A stretch of 64,000 nt of DNA from Marinobacterium halophilum (lineage in GTDB: Bacteria > Pseudomonadota > Gammaproteobacteria > Pseudomonadales > Balneatricaceae): NCBI RefSeq assembly GCF_003014615.1, contig NZ_PYGI01000006.1:1-64000 (forward strand), in the 5' to 3' direction. Below are positions 35,715 through 45,633 of this stretch, one piece after another. The stretch's first letter is position 1, and every line of letters begins with the position of its first letter. A program made the position numbers and the translations under genes. Below the pieces are notes generated by a model. It saw only the letters and a program-made list of their open reading frames with translations. It was not told where the DNA came from and did no database searches.

Positions 35715-35811
35715 GACTGTTCACTCCTTCAGGCTGCAAGCATAAGCGTGCGGTCATGGGAGTGCAATGCCGACCTGCAACCCTGTGCAGATCTTTGTTT
35801 GGAGGTGAAAC

Positions 35812-37263
35812 ATGAAACTCAAGGATAGCCGTTTGCTGCGTCAGCAGGCTTACGTTGATGGCCACTGGATAGGCGCGAAAAGTGGCGAGACGTTTGCGGT
35901 ACTCAATCCGGCTACCGGAGAAGAGATCGCGCAGGTGCCGCTGATGGTCGAAGCAGATGCCGAAGCGGCCGTCATTGCTGCCGAAATTGCGTTCAAGCAG
36001 TGGCGAAAGACGACTGCCAAAGAGCGCTCGGCGATCTTGCGTCGATGGTATGAACTGGTACTCGAAAACGCGGACGATCTGGCGTTGTTGATGACGCTAG
36101 AGCAGGGTAAGCCTTTGGCTGAGGCTAAAGGCGAGGTGGTCTATGCTGCCAGCTTCATCGAGTGGTTTGCCGAAGAAGGCAAGCGCGCCTACGGTGAAAT
36201 GGTGCCCACCCATAAGGCCGATGCCCGTATTCTGGTCAGTCGTGAGCCCGTTGGGGTTGTGGCCGCGATTACACCGTGGAACTTCCCGGCAGCGATGATC
36301 ACGCGCAAGGCGGCCCCGGCGCTGGCGGCGGGTTGTACCTTTGTATGTAAGCCGGCTGAAGATACGCCGTTATCCGCGTTGGCTTTGGCCGAGCTGGCTG
36401 AGCGTGCTGGCGTGCCAGCGGGTGTGTTCAATATTATTACCGGTAACCCGAAGGCGCTGGGTGCGGTGCTGACCGGCAGTGATAAAGTGCGCAAGCTGTC
36501 GTTTACCGGCTCAACCGGCATCGGCAAATTGCTGATGGCACAGTGTGCTGCAACGGTCAAACGAGTATCGCTGGAGTTGGGTGGCAATGCGCCGTTCATC
36601 GTTTTTGATGATGCTGATCTGGAGCGTGCGCTGGATGGGGCTATGGCCTCCAAGTTTCGCAATACGGGGCAAACCTGCGTTTGCACCAACCGCTTTCTGG
36701 TGCAGGACGGTATCTATGACCGCTTTGTTGAAGGACTGGCGCAGCGCACGGCGCAATTGAAAGTGGGGTCGGGTCTGGATGCGGATGTACAGCAGGGTCC
36801 GCTGATCAATCAGGCTGCCGTGGACAAAATACAGGCGCATGTCGATGATGCCGTCGCTAAGGGGGCAAGCATTGTGTGTGGTGGCAAGCCTCACGTGCTG
36901 GGCCGTACCTGGTTTGAACCAACAGTGTTGAGGGACATGACCGCCGATATGTGCGTGGCCCGTGACGAGACGTTTGGTCCGTTGGCACCGGTTTTCCGAT
37001 TCAGGGATGAGGCGGATGCGATTGAAATGGCCAATGCCACCGATTCCGGATTGGCAGCCTATTTCTATAGTCGTGATCTGGGGCGCTGTTGGCGTGTGTC
37101 TGAAGCGCTGGAATATGGAATGGTCGGTATCAATGAAGGGGTTATTTCTACAGAGCTGGCACCCTTCGGCGGCATCAAGACATCCGGCTTGGGGCGTGAA
37201 GGTGCGCGCCAGGGGTTGGATGAGTATCTTGAATGCAAATACATGCTGATGGGTGGCATTTAA
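35812..37263 (+). CDS. gabD: succinate-semialdehyde dehydrogenase (GabD type)
   Basis: The 483-residue aldehyde dehydrogenase has the NAD(P) site TPWNFPAAMITRK near 150, FTGSTGIGK near 228, the catalytic Glu in LELGGNAPFIV, and the active Cys in GQTCVCTNRF near 288. GabD oxidises succinate semialdehyde from 4-aminobutyrate to succinate. The pattern fits GabD best, but a related glutarate-semialdehyde dehydrogenase (DavD) is not excluded. No gabT is nearby. Confidence 0.85.
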   Translation: MKLKDSRLLRQQAYVDGHWIGAKSGETFAVLNPATGEEIAQVPLMVEADAEAAVIAAEIAFKQWRKTTAKERSAILRRWYELVLENADDLALLMTLEQGKPLAEAKGEVVYAASFIEWFAEEGKRAYGEMVPTHKADARILVSREPVGVVAAITPWNFPAAMITRKAAPALAAGCTFVCKPAEDTPLSALALAELAERAGVPAGVFNIITGNPKALGAVLTGSDKVRKLSFTGSTGIGKLLMAQCAATVKRVSLELGGNAPFIVFDDADLERALDGAMASKFRNTGQTCVCTNRFLVQDGIYDRFVEGLAQRTAQLKVGSGLDADVQQGPLINQAAVDKIQAHVDDAVAKGASIVCGGKPHVLGRTWFEPTVLRDMTADMCVARDETFGPLAPVFRFRDEADAIEMANATDSGLAAYFYSRDLGRCWRVSEALEYGMVGINEGVISTELAPFGGIKTSGLGREGARQGLDEYLECKYMLMGGI

Positions 37264-37292
37264 CGTTCGTTAGTAGTCTGTCGGTATGAAAG

Positions 37293-37315
37293 CGGGGCCT
37301 TCGTGGCCCCGTTTT
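37293..37315. terminator. terminator of gabD
   Basis: CGGGGCC (37293-37299) pairs with GGCCCCG (37305-37311) around TTCGT, followed by TTTT. It lies just before the convergent phaC stop. Confidence 0.85.
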
Positions 37316-37325
37316 GCTATCGGTA

Positions 37326-39068
37326 TCAGTCCAGACGTTTGCGCACGTAGCTGCCCGGTGCAGGTTCGATCACGCTGTACTCTGCATTACCGTAATCGGC
37401 AGGAGCTGCAACTTTTTTGCCGGCGCGGCGGCGAACCCATTCGCTCCAGTGGTTCCACCAGGAGCCTTCCTGGCGCTCGGCGGTTTCCAGCCAAGTGTCA
37501 GGGCCCTGTCCTGTAGTGCCCTTGATCCAGAAATTGCGGCGGTTTTTCTTGGCCGGGTTGATAACACCGGCAACATGTCCGCTGGCACCCAGAACGAATT
37601 CGGCATTGCTGAACAGGTCCAGTGCCTTGAAGGTACCTTTCCAGGGGGCGATGTGGTCTTCCATGGTGGAGAGGAAGTAGCAGGGCGTCTTGATTTTGCT
37701 CAAGTCGACCGGCTCACCGCAGATGGTCATGGCGCCAGGCTGAACCAGCTTGTTTTCCATGTACATGTTGTGGATGTAGTAGGTGTACATGTCGGCCGGC
37801 AGGTTGGTCGGGTCGCTGTTCCAGTACAGAATATCGAACGGCGGTGGTGTCTGACCCTTGAGGTAGTTATTTACGACATAAGACCAGATCAGGTCGTTCG
37901 AGCGTAGCATGTTGAACGAGGTGGCCAGCTCGCGGCCGTGCAGGATGCCTTCGCTGTTGACCTTGTTTTCCAGGTGCTTGACCTGATACTGGTCGATATA
38001 CACGCACAGGTCACCTGGATCGCTGAAGTCCAACAGCGTGGTCAGGAAGGTGCAGCTGCCGACAGAGTTGTCCTTGCGATTGGTCATGACCGCCAGTGCC
38101 GACGCCATCAAGGTACCGCCGACGCACCAGGACACGGCATTGACCTTGTCCTGACCGCTGATCGCCTTGGTCACGTCGATTGCCTTGAGAATGCCATCAC
38201 CGACGTAATCATCCCAGTTCAGGTTGCGCTCTTCCTGAGACGGGTTGATCCAGGAGATCAGGTAAACATCCTGTCCCTGTTCCAGGCAGTAGCGAACGAA
38301 GGAGTTGTCCGGTTGCAGATCCAGTATGTAGAACTTGTTAATGCTGGGCGGCACGATCAGGGTCGGGCGTTCGTAGGTTTGTTCTGTCAGCGGTTTGTAG
38401 TGAATCAGCTGGAAAATATGGTTCTGGAATACCACCGCACCTTCGGTCGTTGCCAGGTTGGTACCCAGCTCGAAGGCATCTTCATCGGTCATCGAGATGC
38501 GACCCTTGTCGATGTCGCTCAGCAGGTTCTTGAGGCCATCGACCAGGCTCGCGCCTTTGGTTTCAAGGGCCTGCTGGAGTACTTCGGGGTTGGTCAGCGC
38601 GAAGTTGGTGGGTGACAGGGCATCAACATACTGTCGAGTATAGAACTCAAGCTTCTGCTGTTCCTGAGTTGAGAGTTTGGCGTTTTGCGCCATCTCCATA
38701 AGCATGCGGGAGGTGAGCAGGTAAGATTGCTTGATGTAGTCGAAAACGGGATTCTTGGACCATTCGTCGCCTTTGAAGCGGCGGTCCCCCGGTGGAGGCT
38801 CTGCGACCGGCTGGTCATTGGTGCTCCCGCTGAGCAAGTTGCGCCACAGGCTAAACTGGGCCTGCTGGTAGTCGGCGATGGCGCGAATCCATACACTGGG
38901 GTCTTCTAATGAGCGGGTTGCCAATTCAGTCCAGGAGTGGGTGAACTGACGTAAAATATCGTCCCCACCGGTGGCGGAGAACATTTCCAGTACTTTATTT
39001 GTTTCGCGGTTTACATAGTTAATGAATTCTTGTGGATCTGTTGCAATGTTGCCGTGTGTGTCCGTCAT
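37326..39068 (-). CDS. phaC: class I polyhydroxyalkanoate synthase PhaC
   Basis: PhaC polymerises (R)-3-hydroxyacyl-CoA into storage granules. The 580-residue protein has the lipase-like box with the catalytic Cys in VSWCVGGTLM near 318-327, the Asp in FLSTMEDHIAPW and the His in GASGHVAGVINP. The N-terminal region is typical of class I enzymes. phaA, phaB and phasin genes are not adjacent. Confidence 0.94.
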   Translation of the reverse strand: MTDTHGNIATDPQEFINYVNRETNKVLEMFSATGGDDILRQFTHSWTELATRSLEDPSVWIRAIADYQQAQFSLWRNLLSGSTNDQPVAEPPPGDRRFKGDEWSKNPVFDYIKQSYLLTSRMLMEMAQNAKLSTQEQQKLEFYTRQYVDALSPTNFALTNPEVLQQALETKGASLVDGLKNLLSDIDKGRISMTDEDAFELGTNLATTEGAVVFQNHIFQLIHYKPLTEQTYERPTLIVPPSINKFYILDLQPDNSFVRYCLEQGQDVYLISWINPSQEERNLNWDDYVGDGILKAIDVTKAISGQDKVNAVSWCVGGTLMASALAVMTNRKDNSVGSCTFLTTLLDFSDPGDLCVYIDQYQVKHLENKVNSEGILHGRELATSFNMLRSNDLIWSYVVNNYLKGQTPPPFDILYWNSDPTNLPADMYTYYIHNMYMENKLVQPGAMTICGEPVDLSKIKTPCYFLSTMEDHIAPWKGTFKALDLFSNAEFVLGASGHVAGVINPAKKNRRNFWIKGTTGQGPDTWLETAERQEGSWWNHWSEWVRRRAGKKVAAPADYGNAEYSVIEPAPGSYVRKRLD

Positions 39069-39366
39069 AGATGCCTGCTTCCAGTCTGCTGTATCAGGGC
39101 GTCAGTACCGGCGAATACACGGCTGCCGGCCGCTACGGGCTGATGCCCTGTTCACTACCTGTTGGTTGGCCTGTAGCGCGATAGCCATTTGAGCATAGAC
39201 GCTTGACGTGGAGGGTTGCAAGCCGTTAAAGGTCGTAGGGCGTGTTTATCCACGTACTCAGCGTACAAGTGTATTCCTGTCATGTTGCATCTTGATGTAC
39301 AGGCGTTGTCCGCAGGTGGCTGATCGGTAACAATGCTGCGTTAATCTCAACGAAGGGAGAGTGGTT
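39069..39366. other. divergent promoter region
   Basis: No gene or RNA was recognised. It should hold the phaC promoter (minus) and that of the small redox protein (plus). Confidence 0.4.
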
Positions 39367-39618
39367 GTGTTGTATCTGGATCTGATGACGACAGAGGGCT
39401 GTCATCTATGTGATGAGGCTGCGGCTGTGTTGCAGCAGGTGCTCAGTGTTGGCGAAGCCGAGGTTGATCTGGTCGATATCGTCTATGAAACGGACCTGAT
39501 GGAGCGTTACGCTACCCGGATACCTGTGCTGGTTGAGCGTGATGGCAGTGCTGAACTGGGCTGGCCATTTGATGCCCAACAGCTGCGTCAGTTCTTGCAG
39601 GCACTGACGCAGCGTTGA
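39367..39618 (+). CDS. glutaredoxin-like (DUF836) small redox protein
   Basis: The 83-residue thioredoxin-fold protein has TEGCHLCDEA with a CxxC near the N-terminus and the cis-Pro in TRIPVLVERDG, the DUF836 glutaredoxin-like pattern. An earlier GTG at 39361 is only one base from GGGAG; the GTG at 39367 has normal spacing and is preferred. Convergent with slt, 7 bp apart. Its partner is unknown. Confidence 0.8.
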   Translation: MLYLDLMTTEGCHLCDEAAAVLQQVLSVGEAEVDLVDIVYETDLMERYATRIPVLVERDGSAELGWPFDAQQLRQFLQALTQR

Positions 39619-39625
39619 GGTGTCT

Positions 39626-41572
39626 TTACTCCTGTTGGCGCAACGCCAGTGTGGCAAATTCCTGTTCACTGAACAGGGCAACGGGCTGGTCAGCCATGCG
39701 TTCATAGATTACCCGGAATGACAGCACGTTCTGTACGTAATTGCGGGTCTCATCGTAAGGAATGGTCTCGATCCAGATATCCAGTGGCAGTGTACCTCGT
39801 GCATCCAGCCAGCGGCTGACGCGGCTGGGGCCTGCGTTGTAAGCGGCACTGGCATAGGCCAGATTGCCATTGAAGCGTTGTGCCACTTCGCCCAGATAGG
39901 CGGTGCCCAGCTGGATGTTGGTATCCGGTTCGGACAGCGCGGCGAGATTGGATAGTGGGATGTCATGGCGCCGCGCGGTCGCACGTGCGGTCGCTGGCAT
40001 TAACTGCATCAGGCCGCGGGCTCCAACACGGGATTTTGCCCCCATCCAGAAAGCGCTTTCCTGGCGGGTGACGGCCAGTGCCCAGGCGGGGTCAATCGCT
40101 TGGGAGTCTGCATGGCGCTGATAGAGTTCCGGGTAGGGGTTGGGGAAGCGTATCAGCATGTCATTCCACTGTTTGCTGCTGATGGCACCACGAATCCCCT
40201 GGTGGTACCAGCCCCATTGGCTGACCAGGTGTGCAGCACGGTGGACCTCTTGGGGAGTCATCTCGGCCGTCGCCAAATTCCATTCGGAGCGGGCATCGGA
40301 ATATCGCTCCAGTGTCAGCAATTCCTGCATGCGGACGAAGGCAGGAGTCTGTGCCAACGTATCGAGTTGTGCCTGCGGGAAGCGGGAGGCGCTGTCATTC
40401 AATTGGTAGGGCTTTCCGAGGAACTGTGCGGCCATGAAACCGTAAAAACTGCGCTCTTTGGCCAGTGATATCAGCAAGGCGTCCTGCTGTTTATCCTGCA
40501 GGTGGTGGTTTGCAATTGCCTGCCAATAGCGCCAACGATCATTGCTGCGTTCGGTGTCGGGCAAGCTGTCGATCAGCTGGCTGACGGCTGCCCAGTCCTG
40601 ATCCGTAAGTGCCAGTCGAATGCGCCATTCGGTCAGCTTGGGATACTGTTTGTTTGGGTCCAGTTGAGTGAGTAGTGCGCGGCCTTCCGTATCAGGGAAG
40701 CGCTTGGACAACCATACACCCAGGTAAGTCGAGAGCGGTTCCCATTCGCTGCTGGCGATATTCAGGCGTTCCCGGTCACGTATCCAGAGCTGGATGGCGG
40801 CTTGCAAGTCACTTCTGGCCAAACGCTTGACGGCCATGTTCAGTAGCGCATCAGCGTTTGTCGTGTCGGCCGTGAGTTGTTCCGGCTGATCCAGCAATGC
40901 GCGTGGCTCAAGGTACAGCGCTTGAATGTGCGTTGCCGCAGCCAGGTGTTGCTCGTCCTTAATGAAACGCTTGATGTAAGCGGCCAGACTTTCGCGGCCC
41001 CCTATCAATGCGGCGCGGTAGCGTTGCAAGGCGTCGGCGGAGGTGAAATTGTCCGATTTCAGCCAGGCGTCAAACAACGGGTCACAGATGTCCGGTTGTG
41101 AGTGGCCGACCGTCCATAGTTGACGCGCCTGTTCCCAGGCGGATGCTGTATTGCTTTGCTGTAACTGGTACTGGCCCTGCAGACACTTGAGTGAGGTATC
41201 AGGCTTTTGAATGCGCTCCCAGGCCTGCTGAAATTGATCCCATTGCCCTTGTGTGCCGGTATGTTTGGCCCAGGCAAACAGCAATCGCCCATAGAGCGGG
41301 GTATCACTGTTGCGCTGCAGGAAGTCGTTGATGCGGTCATTTGACTGAGTGTCCAGCGTCGAGCGCAGAACCTGATATTCAAGGTAGGGATACAGCGGAT
41401 ATACCCCCAGGGCCTTGTGCAGGGCGGCGCTCACATTGCCGGGCTCTGCTACTGCAGCATCATAACTTTGGATGAATGTCTGGCGGAGATCGACCAGCGA
41501 TTGGCTGGCCATCGCTTGCGCCGGTAGCGTGAGCAGTGAACCAATCAGCAGAATATTGCGCGGCGTAACCAT
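39626..41572 (-). CDS. slt: soluble lytic murein transglycosylase Slt
   Basis: Slt cuts peptidoglycan glycan strands in the periplasm. The 648-residue protein has a signal peptide (about 1-22, ILLIGSLLTLPAQAMA), a long alpha-superhelical U/L domain, and a C-terminal lysozyme-like domain with the catalytic Glu in VTRQESAFWMGAKSRVGARG and GLMQLMPATA. LAYASAAYNAGP completes the site. The ATG at 41572 has GAGG six bases upstream and gives a proper signal; an upstream in-frame start at 41626 does not. Confidence 0.92.
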   Translation of the reverse strand: MVTPRNILLIGSLLTLPAQAMASQSLVDLRQTFIQSYDAAVAEPGNVSAALHKALGVYPLYPYLEYQVLRSTLDTQSNDRINDFLQRNSDTPLYGRLLFAWAKHTGTQGQWDQFQQAWERIQKPDTSLKCLQGQYQLQQSNTASAWEQARQLWTVGHSQPDICDPLFDAWLKSDNFTSADALQRYRAALIGGRESLAAYIKRFIKDEQHLAAATHIQALYLEPRALLDQPEQLTADTTNADALLNMAVKRLARSDLQAAIQLWIRDRERLNIASSEWEPLSTYLGVWLSKRFPDTEGRALLTQLDPNKQYPKLTEWRIRLALTDQDWAAVSQLIDSLPDTERSNDRWRYWQAIANHHLQDKQQDALLISLAKERSFYGFMAAQFLGKPYQLNDSASRFPQAQLDTLAQTPAFVRMQELLTLERYSDARSEWNLATAEMTPQEVHRAAHLVSQWGWYHQGIRGAISSKQWNDMLIRFPNPYPELYQRHADSQAIDPAWALAVTRQESAFWMGAKSRVGARGLMQLMPATARATARRHDIPLSNLAALSEPDTNIQLGTAYLGEVAQRFNGNLAYASAAYNAGPSRVSRWLDARGTLPLDIWIETIPYDETRNYVQNVLSFRVIYERMADQPVALFSEQEFATLALRQQE

Positions 41573-41691
41573 TAATACCTCAACTTTTTTGCCTGGGGGA
41601 GCGTGCTTCCAAGTGTATACCGGCATGGCGGGGAAGATAACCGTTCAGGTACACTAACGGCTGATATTTACAGGACAGGATGCGAGTCTTT

Positions 41692-43572
41692 ATGCCGTTG
41701 GTGAAGTTAGAAGGCGTTTCGGTCAGTTTCAGTGCTGCGCCGCTGCTGGATGAGATCGATTTTCAGATCGATCCGGGTGAGCGTATTGCGCTGGTTGGGC
41801 TCAATGGTGCCGGTAAATCGACCCTGATGAAACTGGTATCAGGCGAGATTCATGCTGATAGCGGACTGGTATGGCAGGATCCGGCCATCCGTGTCGCTCA
41901 GCTGCCCCAGATCTTGCCGGCTGCTGATCAGCGCACGGTGCATGATGTGGTCGCAGGCGGTTTGGCTGAAGTGCTTGCGCTGCGTGAAGCGTTCGATGCT
42001 CTGTCTCATCAAACGGATGCGGCATCGTTGCGCAAGATGGAGCATTTGCAGCATCAGCTGGAAGCGCGTGATGGCTGGCATCTGGAGCAGCAGGTGGAAA
42101 CCGTACTGGATCGCCTCGGACTGGATGCGAATACGCGTATGGCGGATCTTTCCGGTGGTTGGCGTCGACGCGCCGCACTGGGAGCAGCGCTGGTACAGAA
42201 CCCAGATCTGCTGCTGCTGGACGAGCCGACCAACCATCTGGATATTGAGACCATCGAGTGGCTCGAGCAGATGATGCAAGAGTTCCGTGGTGCCATTCTG
42301 TTTGTATCTCATGACCGTGCGCTGGTTGAAAAGCTGGCGACGCGAATTGTCGAGCTGGATCGTGGCAATCTGACCAGTTTTCCGGGCAGTTACAATCGTT
42401 ATCTTGAGCTGAAAGAGCAGTTGCTTGAAGAAGAGGCGCGTCAGAACGCCGAGTTCGACAAGAAACTGGCGCAGGAAGAGCGTTGGATTCGTCAGGGCAT
42501 CAAGGCGCGTCGGACCCGCAACGAAGGTCGTGTGCGTGCGCTGGAGAAGATGCGTCGTGAGCGTTCCCAGCGTCGTGAACGTCAGTCATCCGCCAGCTTC
42601 GGGTTGGAGGAAGGGCAGCGTTCCGGCAAACTGGTGGCCGAGCTCAAGAACGTGTCCATGACCTATGCCGACAAACCGCTACTGGTGGACTTCTCAATGA
42701 AGGTTCAGCGCGGTGATCGTATTGGTTTGATTGGGCCTAATGGTAGCGGTAAAAGTACCCTGCTGAAGATTATTCTTGGTCAGCTGGAGCCTGATGCTGG
42801 CGAAGTACGCATGGGCACCAAGCTTGAAGTAGCGTACTTCGATCAGCTTCGTGGTCAGCTCGACATGAACAAGAGCGTGATCGATAACGTGTCCGGTGGT
42901 CGTGAAAGCGTTGAAATCAATGGTCAGACGAAACATATCATCGGCTATCTGCAGGACTTTCTGTTCAGTCCCGAACGCGCCAGAACGCCGGTCAAAGCCT
43001 TGTCAGGGGGGGAGTGTAACCGCTTGCTGCTGGCACGACTGTTCAGTCAGCCTGCGAACGTGCTGGTACTGGATGAGCCAACCAACGACCTCGACATTGA
43101 AACCCTGGAGCTGCTGGAAGATATCCTGCTGAACTTTGACGGTACGATTCTGCTGGTAAGTCATGACCGTCGCTTCCTGGATAATGTGGTTACCAGCTCC
43201 ATTGTGTTTGAGGGCGGTGCGCAGGTTCGTGAATATGTCGGGGGGTACGAAGACTGGTTGCGTCAGCGTCCGGTGGTGGCCGCGGCGGTCGAGAAGCGCG
43301 ATGAACGTAAGGGCGAAGTCAAGCCGCAGAAGCGTCAAAGCAAGAAACTGAGTTATAAGCTGCAGCGTGAACTGGACCAGTTGCCTGAGCAGATGGAAGC
43401 CGTCGAGCAGTCGCTGGAAGCCCTGCAAGCGGTCGTGGCCGCACCGGATTTTTATGCGGGTGGCCACGAACAGGTTGCTGAAACACTGGCTCAAATGCAG
43501 CAGCAGGAACAGCAGCTTGAAACGCTTATGGAGCGCTGGATGGAACTGGAAGCGATGCAGGAGGGGGATTAA
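41692..43572 (+). CDS. uup: ABC-F ATPase Uup
   Basis: Uup is a soluble ABC-F protein acting on ribosomes and replication-linked processes. The 626-residue protein has two ABC cassettes with Walker A GLNGAGKST and GPNGSGKST, signatures LSGGW and LSGGE, and Walker B LLLLDEPTNHLD and VLVLDEPTNDLD, joined by a charged linker and ending in a coiled coil rich in Glu/Gln (about 540-625). The start is either 41680 or 41692; the family begins at the latter. Its stop overlaps the convergent usp gene. Confidence 0.9.
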   Translation: MPLVKLEGVSVSFSAAPLLDEIDFQIDPGERIALVGLNGAGKSTLMKLVSGEIHADSGLVWQDPAIRVAQLPQILPAADQRTVHDVVAGGLAEVLALREAFDALSHQTDAASLRKMEHLQHQLEARDGWHLEQQVETVLDRLGLDANTRMADLSGGWRRRAALGAALVQNPDLLLLDEPTNHLDIETIEWLEQMMQEFRGAILFVSHDRALVEKLATRIVELDRGNLTSFPGSYNRYLELKEQLLEEEARQNAEFDKKLAQEERWIRQGIKARRTRNEGRVRALEKMRRERSQRRERQSSASFGLEEGQRSGKLVAELKNVSMTYADKPLLVDFSMKVQRGDRIGLIGPNGSGKSTLLKIILGQLEPDAGEVRMGTKLEVAYFDQLRGQLDMNKSVIDNVSGGRESVEINGQTKHIIGYLQDFLFSPERARTPVKALSGGECNRLLLARLFSQPANVLVLDEPTNDLDIETLELLEDILLNFDGTILLVSHDRRFLDNVVTSSIVFEGGAQVREYVGGYEDWLRQRPVVAAAVEKRDERKGEVKPQKRQSKKLSYKLQRELDQLPEQMEAVEQSLEALQAVVAAPDFYAGGHEQVAETLAQMQQQEQQLETLMERWMELEAMQEGD

Positions 43573-43579
43573 CCCTCCT
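43559..43579. terminator. stem-loop at the uup/usp convergent junction
   Basis: AGGAGGG (43559-43565) pairs with CCCTCCT (43573-43579) with both stop codons in the loop. No clear T-run follows, so the terminator role is tentative. Confidence 0.35.
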
Positions 43580-44009
43580 CTTTGACTCGAATGGCCAACA
43601 CATCGCACTTGGCGCCGTGCAGTACGCCATTGGCAGTAGAGCCCAGCAGTAATGCCAGTCCGTGACGACCGTGGCTGCCGACAATAACCAGGTCGGTATT
43701 CAGATCTTCGGCGGCGCGGTGAATTTCGGTTTCGGTGTGTCCGGTGACAATAATCTTCTTGTTCACCGGGTAGCCGATATTCTCGGCGTACTCATCGAGC
43801 TTGGCGCGGGCATGGTCATCGAGCTGTTCTTGAATGGTGGTCAGGTCCATGGGGACATCACCGCCATAAGCGAAACTGAGGGGCTCTACGACATGGATGA
43901 GGTTCAGTTCGGCACCCAGAGCGTTGGCCATCTGCGCTGTTTTAGTGGCTAGCTGGTCGGACTCTTCGGAGAGGTCGAGAGCCAGCAGGATGCGGGTATA
44001 GATGCTCAT
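43569..44009 (-). CDS. universal stress protein (UspA family)
   Basis: The 146-residue protein has one Usp domain: YTRILLALDLSEESDQLA at the start and the ATP-binding loop IVGSHGRHGLALLLGSTANGVL at the end, G-2x-G-9x-G-S type. Many such proteins bind ATP and respond to stress. The ATG at 44009 has AAAGGA eight bases upstream; an extension to 44036 is not supported. Confidence 0.88.
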   Translation of the reverse strand: MSIYTRILLALDLSEESDQLATKTAQMANALGAELNLIHVVEPLSFAYGGDVPMDLTTIQEQLDDHARAKLDEYAENIGYPVNKKIIVTGHTETEIHRAAEDLNTDLVIVGSHGRHGLALLLGSTANGVLHGAKCDVLAIRVKEEG

Positions 44010-44239
44010 GCGCGTAATCCTTTCTTTGGGTTGCAAAGCAACCTGTGCGACGTGGTGATTCTGTCCTCAGAATAGCACCAACCTTTCCGTGTAGCCCATA
44101 CCGGCATCAATAAACTGTGTTGTTACAACTGTATGTGATGCATGCATGTCTGCTGGCTGTTACCGGTGATCGGGGCCGGTTATGATGCGCGTCAATATAA
44201 TAGTCCTGGCTGTAATGAGCCCTGTGAGGAAGTGAAAGT

Positions 44240-44746
44240 ATGGAATGGGTGATTATTGTATTTATCGTGGCCTCACTGGTGGGGTCGGTCATGTGGGTCA
44301 TGCCCAGCCCCCGTCAGCGCTATCAGGCCGACTTGAGAATGCGTGCTCGGAAATTGGGGATTCAGGTTCAGTTGGCACGCCTTGCGCTGCCGAGGGCGCA
44401 GGGTGAAATGGAAGCTGAGACCATCAGTGTGCCCGCCTATCGTTTTGTCAGAACCAATCTCGAGCGTGCCGAGCGTGATGCCTGGATCGGATGGCAGGTA
44501 CATCGTCTGGCGACACTGAATGATGCCGGGTTGCCTGATGGCTGGAGCTGGATTAAGGGTGCGGAGCGGCTGTCGGCAACTGCGCAGGCGTCGATAATTG
44601 AATTGCTGCAGCAATTGCCGGACGATGTTGTCGGGGTCGAGTCCACGCCATTGCATTTGAGTCTGTACTGGCATGAACGTGGCGAATCGGACCGACTGGA
44701 GCAACTGCATGCATGGGTGCAGCCGTTGCTCGAAGCTAAAATATAA
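44240..44746 (+). CDS. conserved membrane-anchored hypothetical protein
   Basis: The 168-residue protein has one N-terminal helix (VIIVFIVASLVGSVMWV) followed by MPSPRQRYQADLRMRARKLG, a start I recall from conserved hypothetical proteins near topA and lexA in Pseudomonas. The rest is soluble, probably cytoplasmic, with WIKGAERLSATAQ and a Leu-rich segment. No function is known. AGGAAG precedes the ATG. It converges on the next hypothetical gene, 3 bp apart. Confidence 0.7.
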   Translation: MEWVIIVFIVASLVGSVMWVMPSPRQRYQADLRMRARKLGIQVQLARLALPRAQGEMEAETISVPAYRFVRTNLERAERDAWIGWQVHRLATLNDAGLPDGWSWIKGAERLSATAQASIIELLQQLPDDVVGVESTPLHLSLYWHERGESDRLEQLHAWVQPLLEAKI

Positions 44747-44749
44747 CGT

Positions 44750-45460
44750 TCAGTCGTTGAGGTAATCGTCCAGAGACTCGGCCAGAGCACCTGAGCCAAA
44801 ATTGCGTTTGGGTTGGATGCGCTCAATACTGGCTTGAATTTCATCCAGCTTCGGCTGCTTCTGACGCTGAGGTGCAGTGGCTCGGACCAGGACTGCCTTG
44901 GCATGTTTGAGGTGGGTGAGTGCAGTATGTTTGTCACCCATTTCGGACAATCGATTGGCTTGATGTTGGTGTGCGTCGGCTACCAGTGATACGTTGAGCC
45001 AATAGAGTTCCTGCTGATAGGTGCGGGCAAGTTGTCCGGTCATTTTCCCGGCTTTGGCCATCTGGACGATCAGCTTTTCGGCGAAATTGATGTAAATCTG
45101 TGCGCGTTTTACCGCACGATCGCTATTGAAGCGTGATTTGTCAACTTTGGTTCGGTCGCTGGTTTCCTTCAGTTCACTGATTTGGGTCATCAGTTCCGAA
45201 TCCGGTGCCAGCAGGCTGATTTCTTCTATCAGGGCCATGGCATGCTGGTTAAGTTTGTCGATGATATCCTGACGGCAGCCGCTTTCCTTGAGCACTGACA
45301 GAGCGTTTAACGTATGTTCAGCCTGTGTCTTCAACCAGCCTAGACGTTCCTTGCGCGCTTCGGATTCCTGTTCTCGGCTGGTGACCACATAGTTCACAAC
45401 CAGGGCGAGTATACCGACGCCGGCAATCATGATTACAAGATACAGGTTGTCTCCGAGCAT
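44750..45460 (-). CDS. membrane-anchored coiled-coil hypothetical protein
   Basis: The 236-residue protein has one N-terminal helix (about 5-26, LYLVIMIAGVGILALVVNYV) and an otherwise helical, charged body with heptad-like Leu/Ala spacing. I do not recognise a family. A GTG 12 bases further up (45472) is an alternative start; neither has a clear ribosome binding site. It is divergent from topA. Confidence 0.65.
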   Translation of the reverse strand: MLGDNLYLVIMIAGVGILALVVNYVVTSREQESEARKERLGWLKTQAEHTLNALSVLKESGCRQDIIDKLNQHAMALIEEISLLAPDSELMTQISELKETSDRTKVDKSRFNSDRAVKRAQIYINFAEKLIVQMAKAGKMTGQLARTYQQELYWLNVSLVADAHQHQANRLSEMGDKHTALTHLKHAKAVLVRATAPQRQKQPKLDEIQASIERIQPKRNFGSGALAESLDDYLND

Positions 45461-45633
45461 TGTGTTTGGCACTCTGAAAAGAAGTTAATTTACATCAGTT
45501 ACCGGATGAATTGTAAGCGACTCGTGCGTGAACTGGTATGTTTCGACTTAGACACTGCTTGACGCTGACGGCACCACACCTTATATATGCTCGCAGTTTC
45601 TGAGTTGCCCGTTGTAAAAAGGATCTGTATCTC

